The notes beneath the pieces were generated by a model that was not told the DNA's origin, ran no database searches, and saw only the letters and a list, made by a program, of their open reading frames with translations. A DNA stretch of 64,000 nt from Isoetes taiwanensis. Its lineage: Eukaryota; Streptophyta; Lycopodiopsida; Isoetales; Isoetaceae. Of this stretch, positions 11,806 to 24,010 are shown one piece after another. Location of the stretch: NCBI GenBank assembly GCA_021234155.1, contig JAJEKV010000046.1, positions 248,001-312,000 on the forward strand, read 5' to 3'. Both the position numbers and the translations under genes were made by a program. The number at the start of each line of letters is the position of its first letter. Position 1 is the first letter of the stretch.

Positions 11806-14800
11806 TGTACCATCAATGGGGCAGCAGCTTACAGCTTATGAAGACCCTCGAGCAAATTCCAAGCTTAAAAAAGTCAACATCTAAACCTCGAATGTCAAGA
11901 ATTGCTAGAAGATTTTAACAAAGAATTTAGCTAATATTAGTTGACCCTATTGGATGAAGATAAGTAAAGATAAAGATAATAAAATTTGAACTTAACTCAA
12001 GCTATAGCTAAAAAAGTAAAAAATATAAGTATTAATCGATGTGTATAAGCAGGTCGAAAGTAAATAAATAATAAAAGCAAAACTCTATAGGCCAAATAAT
12101 AAAATATTTTAGCAAAATCATAGTCACTCCATCAAAATCACAATCAATATCAATTGACTTAGCTTGACTTAGAACACTTTGACAATGAGTGCAATATGCA
12201 TGCAAATAAAAGCTATATGAACCTTATAGTAGCCAGACCAAAATAGATCACTCCCTAATCTCTAATAAGCATGAACTAAGCCTTAGTTTAGGTTGACAAT
12301 TGCAATATCATCTCGAGTTGGTTATTGCATATAACTAGAGGACCGTGACATTAGACTCCTTACACATTGGTATACACACACCATCGCTTAGAATATCTTA
12401 AATTAATCGCTCATATGAATCATGTGTTTCTTCATATCTGTTCTCAGTAGAAATCTCATCATGTGTAAGATGCACCAATATTATGCTTAGCCCCAGTCAA
12501 GTCAAAATATATCCAAAATGCCACAAAACACATGGAACAATAGGACTACCTGAGGCCATGTTTAAGCACACAAAACAAATTGCCCCAAAATATTTTGGAA
12601 CCCTTTCTTGTATGGCAACAACCTAAAAATAATGTTCTAATGCTTTGGAAGCTTCCTTTTAACCCTCAATATGGGCTCATCCCTCGTACCCCAACATTAA
12701 AAGTAATTCTAAAACATATAAAAATAGAATAAATAATGGTGCTCATATGTCGCTTTTAATGCTCATATTCACTTTCTAAAAATACTGGGTAAATTTCAAA
12801 TAATTAATTGGACAACCAAATTGAAATATCATGCATATGCTATGAATGATTGATCGTATTGTTAAGCGTAGGACAATCCAACATTCTAGCACCCATCCAA
12901 TCCGGGAACCATATCGCCATCATAGCAATTGCTTAATATATTCCCCGCTATTACCTTCAAGCATTTTCGAGCATTTAGTTCTATATGACTAACCCATAAA
13001 GTCGCACTTCAATTGTCGCGAACCGCAAGGTCGCTTTGGCGGTGAAGGCAAAGAAATTCAAAGAAGCCCCCGGCCATGTATACTTTTTGCATAGCAACTT
13101 TTAATATCGCGGGACCATTCTTTAGTTTGCCGCTTTACCATTTGTTGCATCTAATGCCTTCGTAGCATCGTCCAATTCGCGAAAAGACAACTCACAATCT
13201 TGATGTTCTCTATTATCATATGAAAGTTCCTAAGTTTTCCAAATTTACATACCGAACTAAAATGCACAAACGTTAAAACCTCGCGGAAACATGCGATAAA
13301 GTTTATCACGCACCAAAACGCAACTTCCGCAAATGCCACTTTTCATAAGAAATCTGATAGCTTCATGGTGTTCAAACGGAAACAAAAGTTGTGTGATAAA
13401 AGCGTAATACCTTATTACATATTTGGAAAACTCATAATGAAGACTTTCTTCATCTACATTTTCATCAAGACCCATGGAACAACTAGACATGGGTGGAGTC
13501 GCCACTGATGACATGTCTCGTGATATCGGTGACGTACTTTACGAAATCTCATAAATAACATGACACACCCGCTTCGTGATCCTCTTTTCCGAATTTAAAT
13601 GCGATGCGGTGATATCGCTCTGTGGCGCCATCGAATCACGCGCACGCTATGAAAAAACCGTGATTTAAGCTTTGCGCTCAATGAACTATACTTCCAGAAG
13701 CATTGGTAATGTATATTCACCTATTGTCAAAACAAAGAAATCAAGTTAAAATACTCAAAACATCCCCCAAACGCCGAACCCGGAAGCACTAGATGCGCCG
13801 GGCAAGAAGTACTACCAAGATTACGGTATGCGTCCACCATCAACAAAGATTTGATTTTGTTCCCCGTGACTAGACCCTCGTGGCATTGGCGCTTTAATGA
13901 AGGGAGGTGCTCCGTACACCCGCTGGCTTGCTACCGGGTGAAGCGCTACAAAGTGGAATAGTCAAGCATTGTAGAAGTTCTTGCGCATAAATGGAATGGA
14001 TTCAAGACCATGTAGAGGTATATCTACCCCCAAGCTCTGGACATTTCAATAGTAATAATCAAATGTCGCCTACAAAGCTCAAATCCCAAAGTCAGCAGCT
14101 ACCTTGGCGCCACACAAGAGAAAGGCTGTAATTCATTGGGGGAGAATCAACCCGCATGCCATTTCACCAAAATGAACTTGGAAATGTATCGCATTTACCA
14201 TGGAAAAGAGTCCTGTAATACTTTGGTATAGATCTCAACAAAACCCGCAGACGCTACTTAATAATGTTTGTTGCAAATTCCATATCTTCAATGAGGCACC
14301 CACATAAAGCATACCAGAAGCCAAGCTCCAATGATTGTAACTGCATGGTATGTCCGCCATTTTACCGCTTCATGTTGAATGCATGGAACACTCTTCAACA
14401 TCTTATAAACCCTCGCGAATACCAGTGCATAATTGCCCCTTGTAATAATTTCGGGTCAGCACTTTTGTGGGAGACAAATGCATACTTAAAGTTGTAATTG
14501 AAACCGGTAGCTCATATATCTCCTGGAGGTTCTTAAGTGAATGATGATTATAGAATTCATTTTATGAGCATCGCGGGAATTTTAAGACGCGATATCACAT
14601 GAAAGGTTCATGCAAGTTGTATAATTTGATGGCTTGGCACCACCTCGTCCATATTCAATGTCAAGATCTAACGCGGTTTCATATCGAAACAACAAGGAAC
14701 AATTACACCACACACACCCATCCAAGACTATCTAGTGCCCACCCATTCTCAGACACCTCAAGTGTTATGTAATAACCACTAATCAATATCAACTAGCAGG

Positions 14801-16747
14801 AATCTCCTAACCTCCAGTGTTTCTGGTCTTATACCCTAGTATGCTTAACATTCCTCCCACTAGAGGATGTTTTCTCGAGAATAATTAAGACCAAACTAAC
14901 CCCATGCAATTATGATCATATGTAAATGTCACTAACCAGTGGCAACCATGCTAATACTACATAGCAATCATTGAAGAAATCATTGAACAAGAAATTATTT
15001 TACGCCAGCCACCCGGATCCTAATGTAGCCAACCATTATAGATGTAATACCAAAAAGGAAGAGCTCATTAAAGGAACCGAGCTCCGTAACATTGGGCTTT
15101 AGAACCTACACACAAGAATATCCCCATCGTGATTGTTGATAATAAGTTCTTCGTTTGTAAAGGTAGTCGATTTGGAAGAGGGTCCCTATGTTGCATCTCT
15201 CTGCCTTTACTAGTTTCACAAATAATACCAGATAGCTCCTGCTCTCTACACGGGGCCAAGCACCCAGCCCACAAACCTTAATAAATTTATAAGTTTAAAG
15301 ATGGTACAAATTGGTCCATTTGTTCCATTTCTTATGAAGAAAATCATAATCAGAGCTTAGTACAAAGATCATAATTGATGACTCAAAATGTAATAGCACC
15401 TTAAAATGTTCTACAAAGCCTCACAAGGGTCCCAAACAAGATAGTCAGAAGCTGTTAGCGGTTTCGAGCGCTGTGTATTCTTTAGGACATGGACCTGCTA
15501 TTCCCCGCAAGCCAATGCTTGGCACCAAAGAAGAGGGTCATGACAAAAATGTCTATCTCAAATAACAAATGCTTTCCATTGCCTATCTCAGAAAAATCTG
15601 CAATAAATGCCCAAAAGTATGCTCTTTCATGCAGAATACCTTTGCAAATCATCAAACAGGATTATACATCTATCCATTATACCTCCTATGGAGGTGGGAA
15701 GGGGGGCATTTCTCAACACCGCTAATCTCTTTAATTTGGCATCAGATGTGTGTCTCATTAATGCACCATATATTTATGGCTAAAAAGAATGGGCTATGAA
15801 CAACGTACCAAGGATGCCGACAATCCCTCGCGACTTGTCGGAATACCCTCATTTCACCTAATGGAATGACAACAAGAGAAGGAACCAACAAATGAATGAA
15901 ACTAATTTAACAAAAATCCCATTTATAGCACATCGCAAAACACAATGCTCCTCGATGCTATTATGAGCCACAATATAAGAGATCATACAACATTAAACAT
16001 AACACTACCTTTCCTTGAAAAATGATTGTAGTACTACCGTATGGGTCCCATGACCTATTGGTCTTCGTGGACTTAAAAAACTGTCCATTCTCCATTCTAT
16101 TTTGCTCCAATCGTTAAGGTATATCATATAACATATACCTCAAAGAGGATTGAGTGCCTTAAAATCCCATGGAGTTTTCATCCGCACATCTAATCTTAAG
16201 GTAGACCAATGTCCAACACATTTTCATTTTGTTGAATGTGCAAGTACTTATCAAGACGCCTCTACAGAAAGTAGAGATTTTAATGAACTTGAACTCAAGG
16301 AGGGAACCATGACGATATTCTAGTGGCCGTAAGATAATCAACTAGGTCATTTTTCAAATTTAACTTCCATAATGCCTAGATCCTACTTCAATGGAACTCT
16401 TGCATCCAAAGCACTTGGCCTCTTGTTGTTCTAGTCAACATAGATTTAGATTTGCTAAGTGTGAATAATGACTTACACCTTGAATAACCCAAAGAAAGAT
16501 TGCCTTCAATGGTGCGCCCCATACAAAACCGAGATCAAACTCAAATGCCTCGAAAACCTCGATACAATGCCAAATGCCGCAGCCATAAAACTCGCTGGAC
16601 CAAGGCAACAGTGGCTTAGGGCTTCACCAGCACTACGCATCTCACCGGGTTGTTACAAGAAAGATTCCCGCCGCCATGCATTCCGTGATCATCCCATTTT
16701 GAATCAGAAGACTATGGCAATGGGCCGCTTTGCCATAAACGCTCATT
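11806..16747. other. Unique-looking intergenic DNA without recognisable genes
   Basis: About 4.9 kb of mixed composition. Open frames are short (up to about 85 codons), on both strands, and match no family I recognise. One local hint of a retroelement end is listed separately at 14,830-14,872. I see no RNA gene and no long tandem repeat here. Confidence 0.5.
14830..14872 (-). other. Possible polypurine tract and LTR edge of a decayed retrotransposon
   Basis: Read on the minus strand, CTAGTGGGAGGAATGTTAAG resembles the purine tract followed by TG that precedes the 3' LTR of Copia-type elements. I could not find a matching second LTR or polymerase motifs nearby, so this is only a hint. Confidence 0.2.
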
Positions 16748-16887
16748 TTTCAAACTTCCGCTTTTGGAATCAAACTTCGGGCCATGGAATCGATATATCT
16801 TGCCAAATGATCGCCAACAATAATACAAAGGCCACACTAGCAAATGAAAAAATCGTAAGTAGTGCTTGGCTATGCGCCCATTTTTAA
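16468..16887 (+). CDS. Unrecognised 139-codon open frame
   Basis: This is the longest open frame in the 12-18 kb region. The product has no signal peptide, membrane segment or motif I recognise. Its last third lies inside a local 188-bp tandem duplication (see 16,749-17,067), which suggests the frame may be open by chance within repeat sequence. I assign no function and doubt that it is a gene. Confidence 0.12.
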   Translation: MTYTLNNPKKDCLQWCAPYKTEIKLKCLENLDTMPNAAAIKLAGPRQQWLRASPALRISPGCYKKDSRRHAFRDHPILNQKTMAMGRFAINAHFSNFRFWNQTSGHGIDISCQMIANNNTKATLANEKIVSSAWLCAHF

Positions 16888-17067
16888 TCAGAAAATGCTC
16901 TAGAGTTTCTCCAAATCGGCCAAAAGCACCATTTTGATTTAAACTTCAAGTATTTGAATCAACCTTCAAAGTAGTGGAAATCGAGGACACGCCTAAAGAT
17001 GATCAACAACAAATACAAAGCGCTATACTACAAAAAGTAATCGTATGCAAAGCTTGGCTATGGCGCT
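16749..17067. repeat. Diverged tandem duplication, ~188-bp period
   Basis: Copy 1 is about 16,749-16,880 and copy 2 about 16,937-17,067. Shared landmarks in the same order are AAACTTC, GGAATC, GATC.CAACAA, AATACAAAG, GTAAT/GTAAG and GCTTGGCTATG.CGC. A weaker third trace (ATGCGTAAGACTTGGCGCT) lies near 17,137-17,155. Confidence 0.65.
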
Positions 17068-17495
17068 AATCATATATGCACGACAAGCAAATACTTAAGC
17101 CTGTGATACAGACAAGATGGCTGCTTCTCAACTGCACATGCGTAAGACTTGGCGCTTTCAATTTCGAAAGTGCTATCACCCACCGACCTCGGCCCCTTTG
17201 GCCATGGTCATACCCGGCGGTCCAAAGAAAATTTATTTTTTCATACTTTGTTTTTGTCTAAATAATTATCCCTCGAGGTCTAGCATGACACGCCAATAAT
17301 AATAAGTCAAGAGATTATTGCCCACCTTTTTATTTTTCCTCTAATGCTTTATGGCATCAGCCAAGAATTAATGGGTCATTAATAATGTTAAGCACCTCAT
17401 CATATGGCATTTATTGTTCTTAAATTATGTGGCAACATCCGCCATTCATCCCGCACATTCACGTTAGGATCAAAAAGCCCCAAATAAGGGGGTGC

Positions 17496-17680
17496 TTGGG
17501 TGGATTGAGGTGGCTCCACCCGTACCGCCGACCGATCCGACGGGTCCAGCAAATACACCAAAATCTCTATATACATTTGGTACACTTGGGTGGGATTGAG
17601 GTGGCTCCACCAGGTCAGCCGGATCTCGCATCTGACTACCCGTGCGCACACCAAAATCTCTATATACATTTGGGTACACT
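17496..17680. repeat. Two-copy tandem repeat, ~90-bp period
   Basis: The block GATTGAGGTGGCTCCACC and the later ACCAAAATCTCTATATACAT each occur twice in order, about 90 bp apart. An AT-rich run follows to about 17,720. Confidence 0.8.
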
Positions 17681-19020
17681 TATATAATTGTATATATATA
17701 AATGTATATACATGCACGCCAAAATACGATCTCGCCCTATACTTAATTCTCCTAATCATATGTATTTTTCTGGGAGGAGATGAGAGAGGCTATTGCCCTC
17801 GAGGTCTAAATAAATACCGGTTAGGCCTCAAGACTTGTCCCTCACCAGAGAACTAGTCCATCGATTCATTCCCGCAGAGGGCAGGTTTTCCTTTTGTGGA
17901 ATACCTTCCTTCAAATTTGAATCGCCTCCCAAAATGTGGGATATTTCCTTTTTCCCTCTTCCCCGCTGGTATGTAAGCTTTGTGGGATATTTCATTTGTT
18001 GTGTTTGTTATGTAGGGTTGCATTTGCCGGCCGCTCTATCATGGATCCACAAAGGATTCCCACATGATTGCCATGTTTTTGGCGGCCTACAATCGGATTT
18101 GCCTTCTAAAGGTTTCGCTTTGGTGCCTTATTGAGCCCAACAGTTTGAAGATCCAATGAATGATGGCGATGATTTACAAGAAAAATAACAAGATGTTCTT
18201 TTTATGCTGCCTCGCCTTTGATGTTTTCTCGGGTCCTACAAGGTTAGAAGGCTACCTAGAAGATTCTCGATTGCTCCAAGACAAAGAACATAAAGGATAA
18301 TATAGATAACCATGCATGGAATTGTTCCATTTCTTTGAAGATGATATACAACAAAATTGCCTCCAAACTAATTTTTGAAATCCAACTTGTAACCTTGAGT
18401 GGCAAAATTGAAGAAAAGCACAACCCACCAAGACCAAATCCAAAGTTAACATTCCTCCACTTTTACTTGGTGATTCGGCCCCCACCCTTCCTTTCCTCGA
18501 AAAGTGTTTTCACAGAATCATGGTTCTATGGCAAATTTAATAAAAAGATTTCCATGTGGGTAGAGTTTGTGTGTGAAAAATGGGTTTGGGATTGTTAAAG
18601 AGAAATTGAGAATTCTCAAAACATCTACCCTGCAAGTATTGGAAAGGCCTCCAAGATCATACAGCCTTTTGTGTGCTTTGATACTGTGATTATGGAAGAC
18701 ATGGATGACATGTTGCTAATTGAAGAAGAGCATGAACCAGCTTTTATTACTATGAAACCGTAAGCTATGAAATATGAGTCTAAAAAACAAGGAAATCGAT
18801 GAGGCATCTCAAGGTTTGAAAAACTTGGATGGCCATGTATTGTCAGAAAATTTGATGATTCTTGCCTACCGTAATTTTTGAAAATATGTTCATGTTTTCA
18901 AGTTTTTGAATATTATTGATTTGATCTGATCTGATACTCTAATGAGTCTTAAAGACCAGTAACATGACATAAATAAAGTTGTATGAGAAATTATATTCAA
19001 AATGGTACTGTATTACAACT
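17681..19020. other. Intergenic stretch, one unrecognised 99-codon frame
   Basis: An open frame at 17,835-18,134 (plus strand, 99 codons) is rich in aromatic and hydrophobic residues and matches nothing I know. CCTCGAGGTCTA occurs at about 17,270 and again at about 17,798, so the intervening sequence could be flanked by short direct repeats. No other structure was seen. Confidence 0.3.
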
Positions 19021-20211
19021 GTAGCTGTAGTACATAAAAATGAAATTGGCCACATTTTTTGCCTGCTCCTTCAAATTTTCTCTCTGAAGCTCTATTTGAG
19101 GGGATTCCCCCACCTCAAGATTAGTAGGCAACACTATCTCATCTGCTTCATCTGGATCCTTTGTCAAGTTGTGGCATGTCTCTCCTGCCTCATGCTCCCC
19201 TTAGAATAACTCTATGACTGGAAGGGAAGATGTGGCTATCTGAGTGTTTTCACATTCAACCATGAAAAATGGAAACTCAGTCCAATAGATACTCTGAATT
19301 AAGATCCCTGGATTGATTTTTTCAAGCTCATTTTTAAGAAATTGAAGCCGGACGCCTTCATGATGAATACATCAAATAAGACCCCGACACTTTAAGGACT
19401 TCAACTTACTTTCAATAGCTGCATTTTTGAGGGACTTACCAACAAAAGTGGGTTCATTTGAAACCTGTAGATCTTGTCAAATAACCTGTTGCGCTCCATT
19501 AGCATAATCCAGAATAACCACCTCTTATTGTTGCTGTAGTTGGGCCAACTCCCGCCGCACTTTGGTATTCACCATCGCTGGTAAAGAGGTAAGAAAATCT
19601 CCAAAGGTTACCAAGTTCGTCACCTTCTTGCTCTATTCAAGCGTGGCCAAGGGACCAGTAATTTCCAAATTTTGGCTATGTCCCTTTTCGCAAAGGGTAC
19701 GGAACAAATTTATGATTTCCCCTATTTTACCATTATCCTTTCCTGCCCCTATCACTTCCTTTTCCCTCAGATCTGTCTTTTCTGTCCCTGACCCCACATG
19801 TTTGCTCTATCCATCTACCTCAATACATGTTCCCTTATTCATTCCCAGTTTTGGACCTATTCCTTTATCTGTACCAAATGCTATATCTATCACAGTTCCC
19901 GATGCCACTGACCCTACCATCCCCTAACTGAAACTTTTAACAACTATCTTGCTTTCCACCCAAGAACAGTTTTTATGGAAAATACCAGATGCACCAGCGT
20001 TCCTATCTCCTACAAATTCACACAACCAGGAATCAAGAAGTAACACCTCTGATTGGGGAACAAGGGAAAAAATGGGGGTAAACGATTCTTCTGAAAAAAA
20101 TTGATTATACACTAGACTCTCCCATAGAAAGGAGCTTTCCCCTTCAAGCCACCCATACGAATACCTCTTCCCTTGGATCAAAATCGTAAAGTATCTTCTT
20201 AGCATCGACAT
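19021..20211 (-). pseudogene. Decayed coding-like region, probably retroelement
   Basis: The minus strand holds several adjoining open stretches separated by stops and frameshifts. The longest is 19,924-20,211 (95 codons). A 58-codon acidic stretch at about 19,021-19,200 contains the words DPDEADEIVLP and ESPQIELQRENL. Another stretch at about 19,380-19,460 contains NEPTFVGKSLKNAAI. Open frames in the same direction over 1.2 kb suggest one old coding region. The charged, low-motif composition would suit a retroelement gag or ORF1 product, but I recognise no diagnostic zinc knuckle or polymerase motif. The interpretation is inference. Confidence 0.3.
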
Positions 20212-20932
20212 AGGCTAGGGTTGAGAAGGCGCTGGCTGACACCATTCCTCAAGATCCTGCCCTCCTCGCTCACTTTTTCAATTTTGCATAATTTCACATA
20301 CTAGAGCTGGATAAACTAAAGAGCATTGGCTTATAAGGATGTGCCATGGAGTTTTTGCCAGACTTGCCTCTATTTCATTGTGCTCTTGCCCACAGGATAG
20401 CTGATCCTTAGGTATTATTTTGCTTGGAACTCGCCTCTTTCTTTGCAGGTTTGCAACAAAAAAGATTCAAAAACAACAGATCCACAATAACAGAAGGTAA
20501 AGATTCGGTAGTAGTAGAAGCTCTCTAGAAGCGAAACAACAAATTCGGCAATAGTAGAAGCTCTGAAAGCTAAATACTATACAAACTTGGCAACGACTAC
20601 AAATGAAGACTGTCATTCTTTAGTGGTTGCAGAGATTTAAGGGCCAAAATCGTAATAATCAGCAATAAAAAATACGTCAAAAACAAACACACATTTTCCA
20701 CAAATAGCTGGCCGATTTTTGTAGTTTTTGCCCGGTAAACAAGCAAGTAGCAACACCGCTCATGACTAACGCCATTCGTGGCAACGCCGTCTGGCAGTTT
20801 ACCAACAAGAAACAACTCAAGCCAGCTGCTTACCAGGCACAATAACCATAGTTGTGCGGACCTTCCGAACTTTTTTGCCAAAAGTGGATTTTCTTTGCAA
20901 TACATCAAAAACAATAATTTTCTCATATTAAT
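20212..20932. other. Intergenic DNA with a 41-bp direct repeat
   Basis: ATTCGG followed by TAGTAGAAGCTCT occurs at about 20,503-20,524 and 20,543-20,564. A 109-codon minus-strand open frame at 20,597-20,926 is unrecognised, hydrophobic and probably fortuitous. Confidence 0.35.
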
Positions 20933-20971
20933 TAGAATAAATAAGTAGAATAAATAAGTAGAATAAATAAG
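20933..20971. repeat. 13-bp perfect tandem repeat, three copies
   Basis: TAGAATAAATAAG is repeated three times without change. Confidence 0.95.
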
Positions 20972-22179
20972 GTGATGTCACACGGTGGGTTACCTCAAAC
21001 TATCTGGTCAAAAATTGCATGTAACACAAACATCTATTGCAACTGCAAACTGACTAAAAACCTTTGAATGGTAATAAATGTTAAGTACCACCGGGAGGAA
21101 TTGGTGTGCAAAAACTTGGTCCCCAACCAAACAAATTTTGTGAGTGGAGTCATGCGCTTGATTATAGAAAACCTTGAATGCCAAACCAAAGGCAAACTAT
21201 ATTGAAGAACCTGATGGGAAGAATCCAATTGGGAGCTCTGTTGCAACCCTGAAGGTAAAACACTAACAAAAACCTGAGAATACTTGGTTGCTCTTGAAAA
21301 TCAGCATCAAATTACCAGAGAGTTGGATGGTTATGGAGTTTATGAAAGGCAATTTAAAGGCTCCATGCACAACCAAAAATTTCTCCAAGGATTGTAGGTC
21401 TAGTTTTGGCATGGCCATTCCCACAAGGTTTAGCATGCATACTTGAGAAGGGCTATATCCAGCATGACCTTAGACCTAGGAAATATGTCATAAAACACAG
21501 AGAAGTCTTCATCAAGAGAATCAAACATAGCTGCCGATTGTGAGACTATATTTGCCCCAAATCATGCAAATAAATGTGCTCAAGACCTTCTAAAAAAAAA
21601 GCTTACGATGACCTTGGGCAAAATCAGTAACTTAAAATCCAGCTACAAATTGATTGCCTTGCTAAGATCAGAGAAATGAAGCTTGCAAGGGGCTAAGATA
21701 CTCTACAAGGAATTAAAAAAATATACCCCAAATAGTTGCTACCAAAATTCTAAAGATCCTCTCATTTTCTGAGAGAACACTTCTATGTTAACTCTACTCC
21801 ATGAAGCTTTGAGGCAATTGATGGCAAAGGAGCCCCTCACTAATGCCTCATAGTGCAGTAGGGATTTTCAATCTGGGCCCTCGAAATGGTACATCCACTT
21901 GCATCAAACAATATATTCCATCAACCTGCCTCCCAAGGATTTGCCCTTTGGGCAACCCATTTGCTTCAGCGATGGCATTACAGGAACATTCAACAAGAAG
22001 CTTAATGGCATAGTAGAGGAGGACCATGAAGTAGAGCTCCAAGAAATAGCAGGGTCCCTGGGTTGCATGGAGCTCACACAAGTCGGATAGAGGAGCTCGC
22101 ACAAGGCCGTTTTGGGGTGCATATATACGTATGTTCAGTGCAATAGCTTTGGAAGAAAAAGCCCCCTTTTACCCTCCTC
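20972..22179. other. Intergenic DNA, nothing recognised
   Basis: Only short frames on both strands, none with a known motif. Confidence 0.4.
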
Positions 22180-22353
22180 GGAAGGACTCTGTTCCGACCT
22201 CTAATCAACCAAGTCGAAATTTTACACCGCCCTAGGTGGAAGGACTCTGTTCCAACCTCTAACCAACCAAGTCAAAATTTTACACCGCCCTAGGTGGAAG
22301 GACTCTGTTCCGACCTCTAACCATCCAAGTCGAAATTTTACACCGCCCTAGGT
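22180..22353. repeat. 58-bp tandem repeat, exactly three units
   Basis: Units begin at 22,180, 22,238 and 22,296. They differ at only a few bases and each ends in CCGCCCTAGGT. The even unit length and low divergence indicate a recent expansion. Confidence 0.95.
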
Positions 22354-22397
22354 GGGACTCAACCTGAGTCAATAATAATGCTAAGGGCTCATCTCCA

Positions 22398-22736
22398 TTA
22401 GGCTCTTTTAAGGGCATTCCTGTGCCACATGGCAATTCTGGCTGCATGATTTCTCCTTCTTATTAGTTTTACAGGAACTGAATTAGGATGATATGGCACA
22501 AGATCCTGCAAATTTTCTAGATGCTCCTTCACTCCATCTGAAAAACTGAAATCGCCATGGAGATTGTTGTTTAGTGGAAACTTCTTGTCTTGTAGCCAGT
22601 TTCCACCATAGCTTTCAGTCTTGTGGCGAGTCTTGTCATCATGAAATTGTTTCTTTCTCCACTTCCAGAGCTCGGAGCACCTATTTTCAATGAAAATGGT
22701 CTTGATCTGGAGGCATATGCTTTGCTTACGTGACAA
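22398..22736 (-). CDS. Unrecognised basic 112-codon frame
   Basis: The predicted product is basic and hydrophilic, with the C-terminal words VPVKLIRRRNHAARIAMW. It ends at a stop 60 bp below the 58-bp repeat array. It lies downstream of DCP1 on the same strand, separated from it by a MITE. It could be a terminal exon of an unknown gene, part of a retroelement ORF1, or chance. I see no domain I can name. Confidence 0.2.
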   Translation of the reverse strand: MSRKQSICLQIKTIFIENRCSELWKWRKKQFHDDKTRHKTESYGGNWLQDKKFPLNNNLHGDFSFSDGVKEHLENLQDLVPYHPNSVPVKLIRRRNHAARIAMWHRNALKRA

Positions 22737-22842
22737 AGACCCAGAAATTGGGTTTTCCCGTAATGGGGATCTGCCCTAAAAGTACATGTTTTTCCATGAT
22801 AGTATTTCAAATCACTTTTTTGACCTAACCCATTATAATTTA

Positions 22843-23420
22843 GGGAAAAACTACAAAAATACATGACATACCCCTGAGTTTAAATAAATTACTAAGATGC
22901 CCTTGGTCAACGTATATCCCTCTGTACAATTTTAAGTTTCACCTAATGCCCTCTAGTTTTTCGTATTTCATGGAATACCCTTTTGTAATAGATATTCATA
23001 GCGTCGTTTTAGCGAAGATGCCTATTTCTATTCTCAGTACCTTAAAGGAAGGCAAGACGCCAAATTAATTTATGCTCCATTGATTTGCTCTCAGCCTGTT
23101 GTCAAAAGCACTAATTCGATCTAATTTATAATAACAACTTATTGTAGGCAGGATGCAAGGGCAGAGATCATAGTTCATTCTATGCAGGCCCTAAGAGTTT
23201 TTGAAGCATTTGAAATTTGAAGGAAACTCACGTTCTAATTCTCAAGGGCATTGAGGAAATTAATGTAAATCGTAAGGGCATTTGAATAATTTTAAAAAAT
23301 ACACAATACTTTATATTTCGACCAAGGCCACCTCAGAAAATTATCAAAACTCAGGGTAGGGTATGTGATAAAATTTGTCAAAACATAAGGGTATTTTAAG
23401 GGTATTTTGTAGTTTTTCCC
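22843..23420. mobile_element. MITE with Mutator-like terminal inverted repeats
   Basis: A 578-bp element. The left end reads GGGAAAAACTACAAAA and the right end is its reverse complement (TTTTGTAGTTTTTCCC). Similarity continues inward to matching ACATACCC and CTGAGTTT words on both arms. It is flanked by a near-perfect 9-bp target duplication, TATAATTTA on the left (22,834-22,842) and CATAATTTA on the right (23,421-23,429). TIRs starting with G-rich sequence and 9-bp duplications are typical of Mutator-like (MULE) elements. It contains no transposase frame, so it is non-autonomous. Confidence 0.85.
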
Positions 23421-23429
23421 CATAATTTA

Positions 23430-24010
23430 CCAAAAATTTTACCAATTTTCAAAAGATAGAAATTGCTCTTTTATTCTTGTGATGTAACTCGCCAGAGCAC
23501 AAAAACGGCATTTGGAGTAGAGTATAATTCAAGATTTTGAGGTTTGGAATTGGTTGTAATATGTTTAATTAAAATCTGTTCCAAACTTTCATCCAAAGAA
23601 CAGCATTCAGTATTACTTTTTATATATAATGTGGACATTCATATAACGTTCTTCCTATAAGAAACAATACTCCTCTGAGTGCCTTGCACATTTTTGAAAT
23701 AGTATTACGTCTATGGAGAAACAAGACTGTATCCTGAGCACTCATCCTAATGTGTCTTTCCAGTGACATGCCAAAAACTAAACAGTTGAAAATCACTCAA
23801 TATATGCCCTGGTAAATAATAGCTTGTGTGGGGACACAAAAGAATGGATTGCTAGTGATATACAAAACAGCATAAGGAGATAAACATGTTACAAACACTG
23901 ATGCTTATACTTTGCTATCTACAATATACAAGACATTCATCTATATGACACCTGTTATGCACAAAATGATGATTTGATCCCAGATTGAGTCGTCAGCTCA
24001 CTCCTGCACC
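23430..24010. other. DCP1 3' flank
   Basis: Downstream of the DCP1 stop on the minus strand. An AATAAA-type word occurs on the minus strand near 23,470, just beside the MITE, but it is about 540 bp past the stop and may not be the signal used. No other gene was seen. Confidence 0.4.

Noticed and set aside
18015-18050. Possible cloning-vector polylinker (GGCCGCTC near GGATCC)
   Set aside because: The sites are incomplete and the flanking sequence is not vector. Chance restriction sites explain it.
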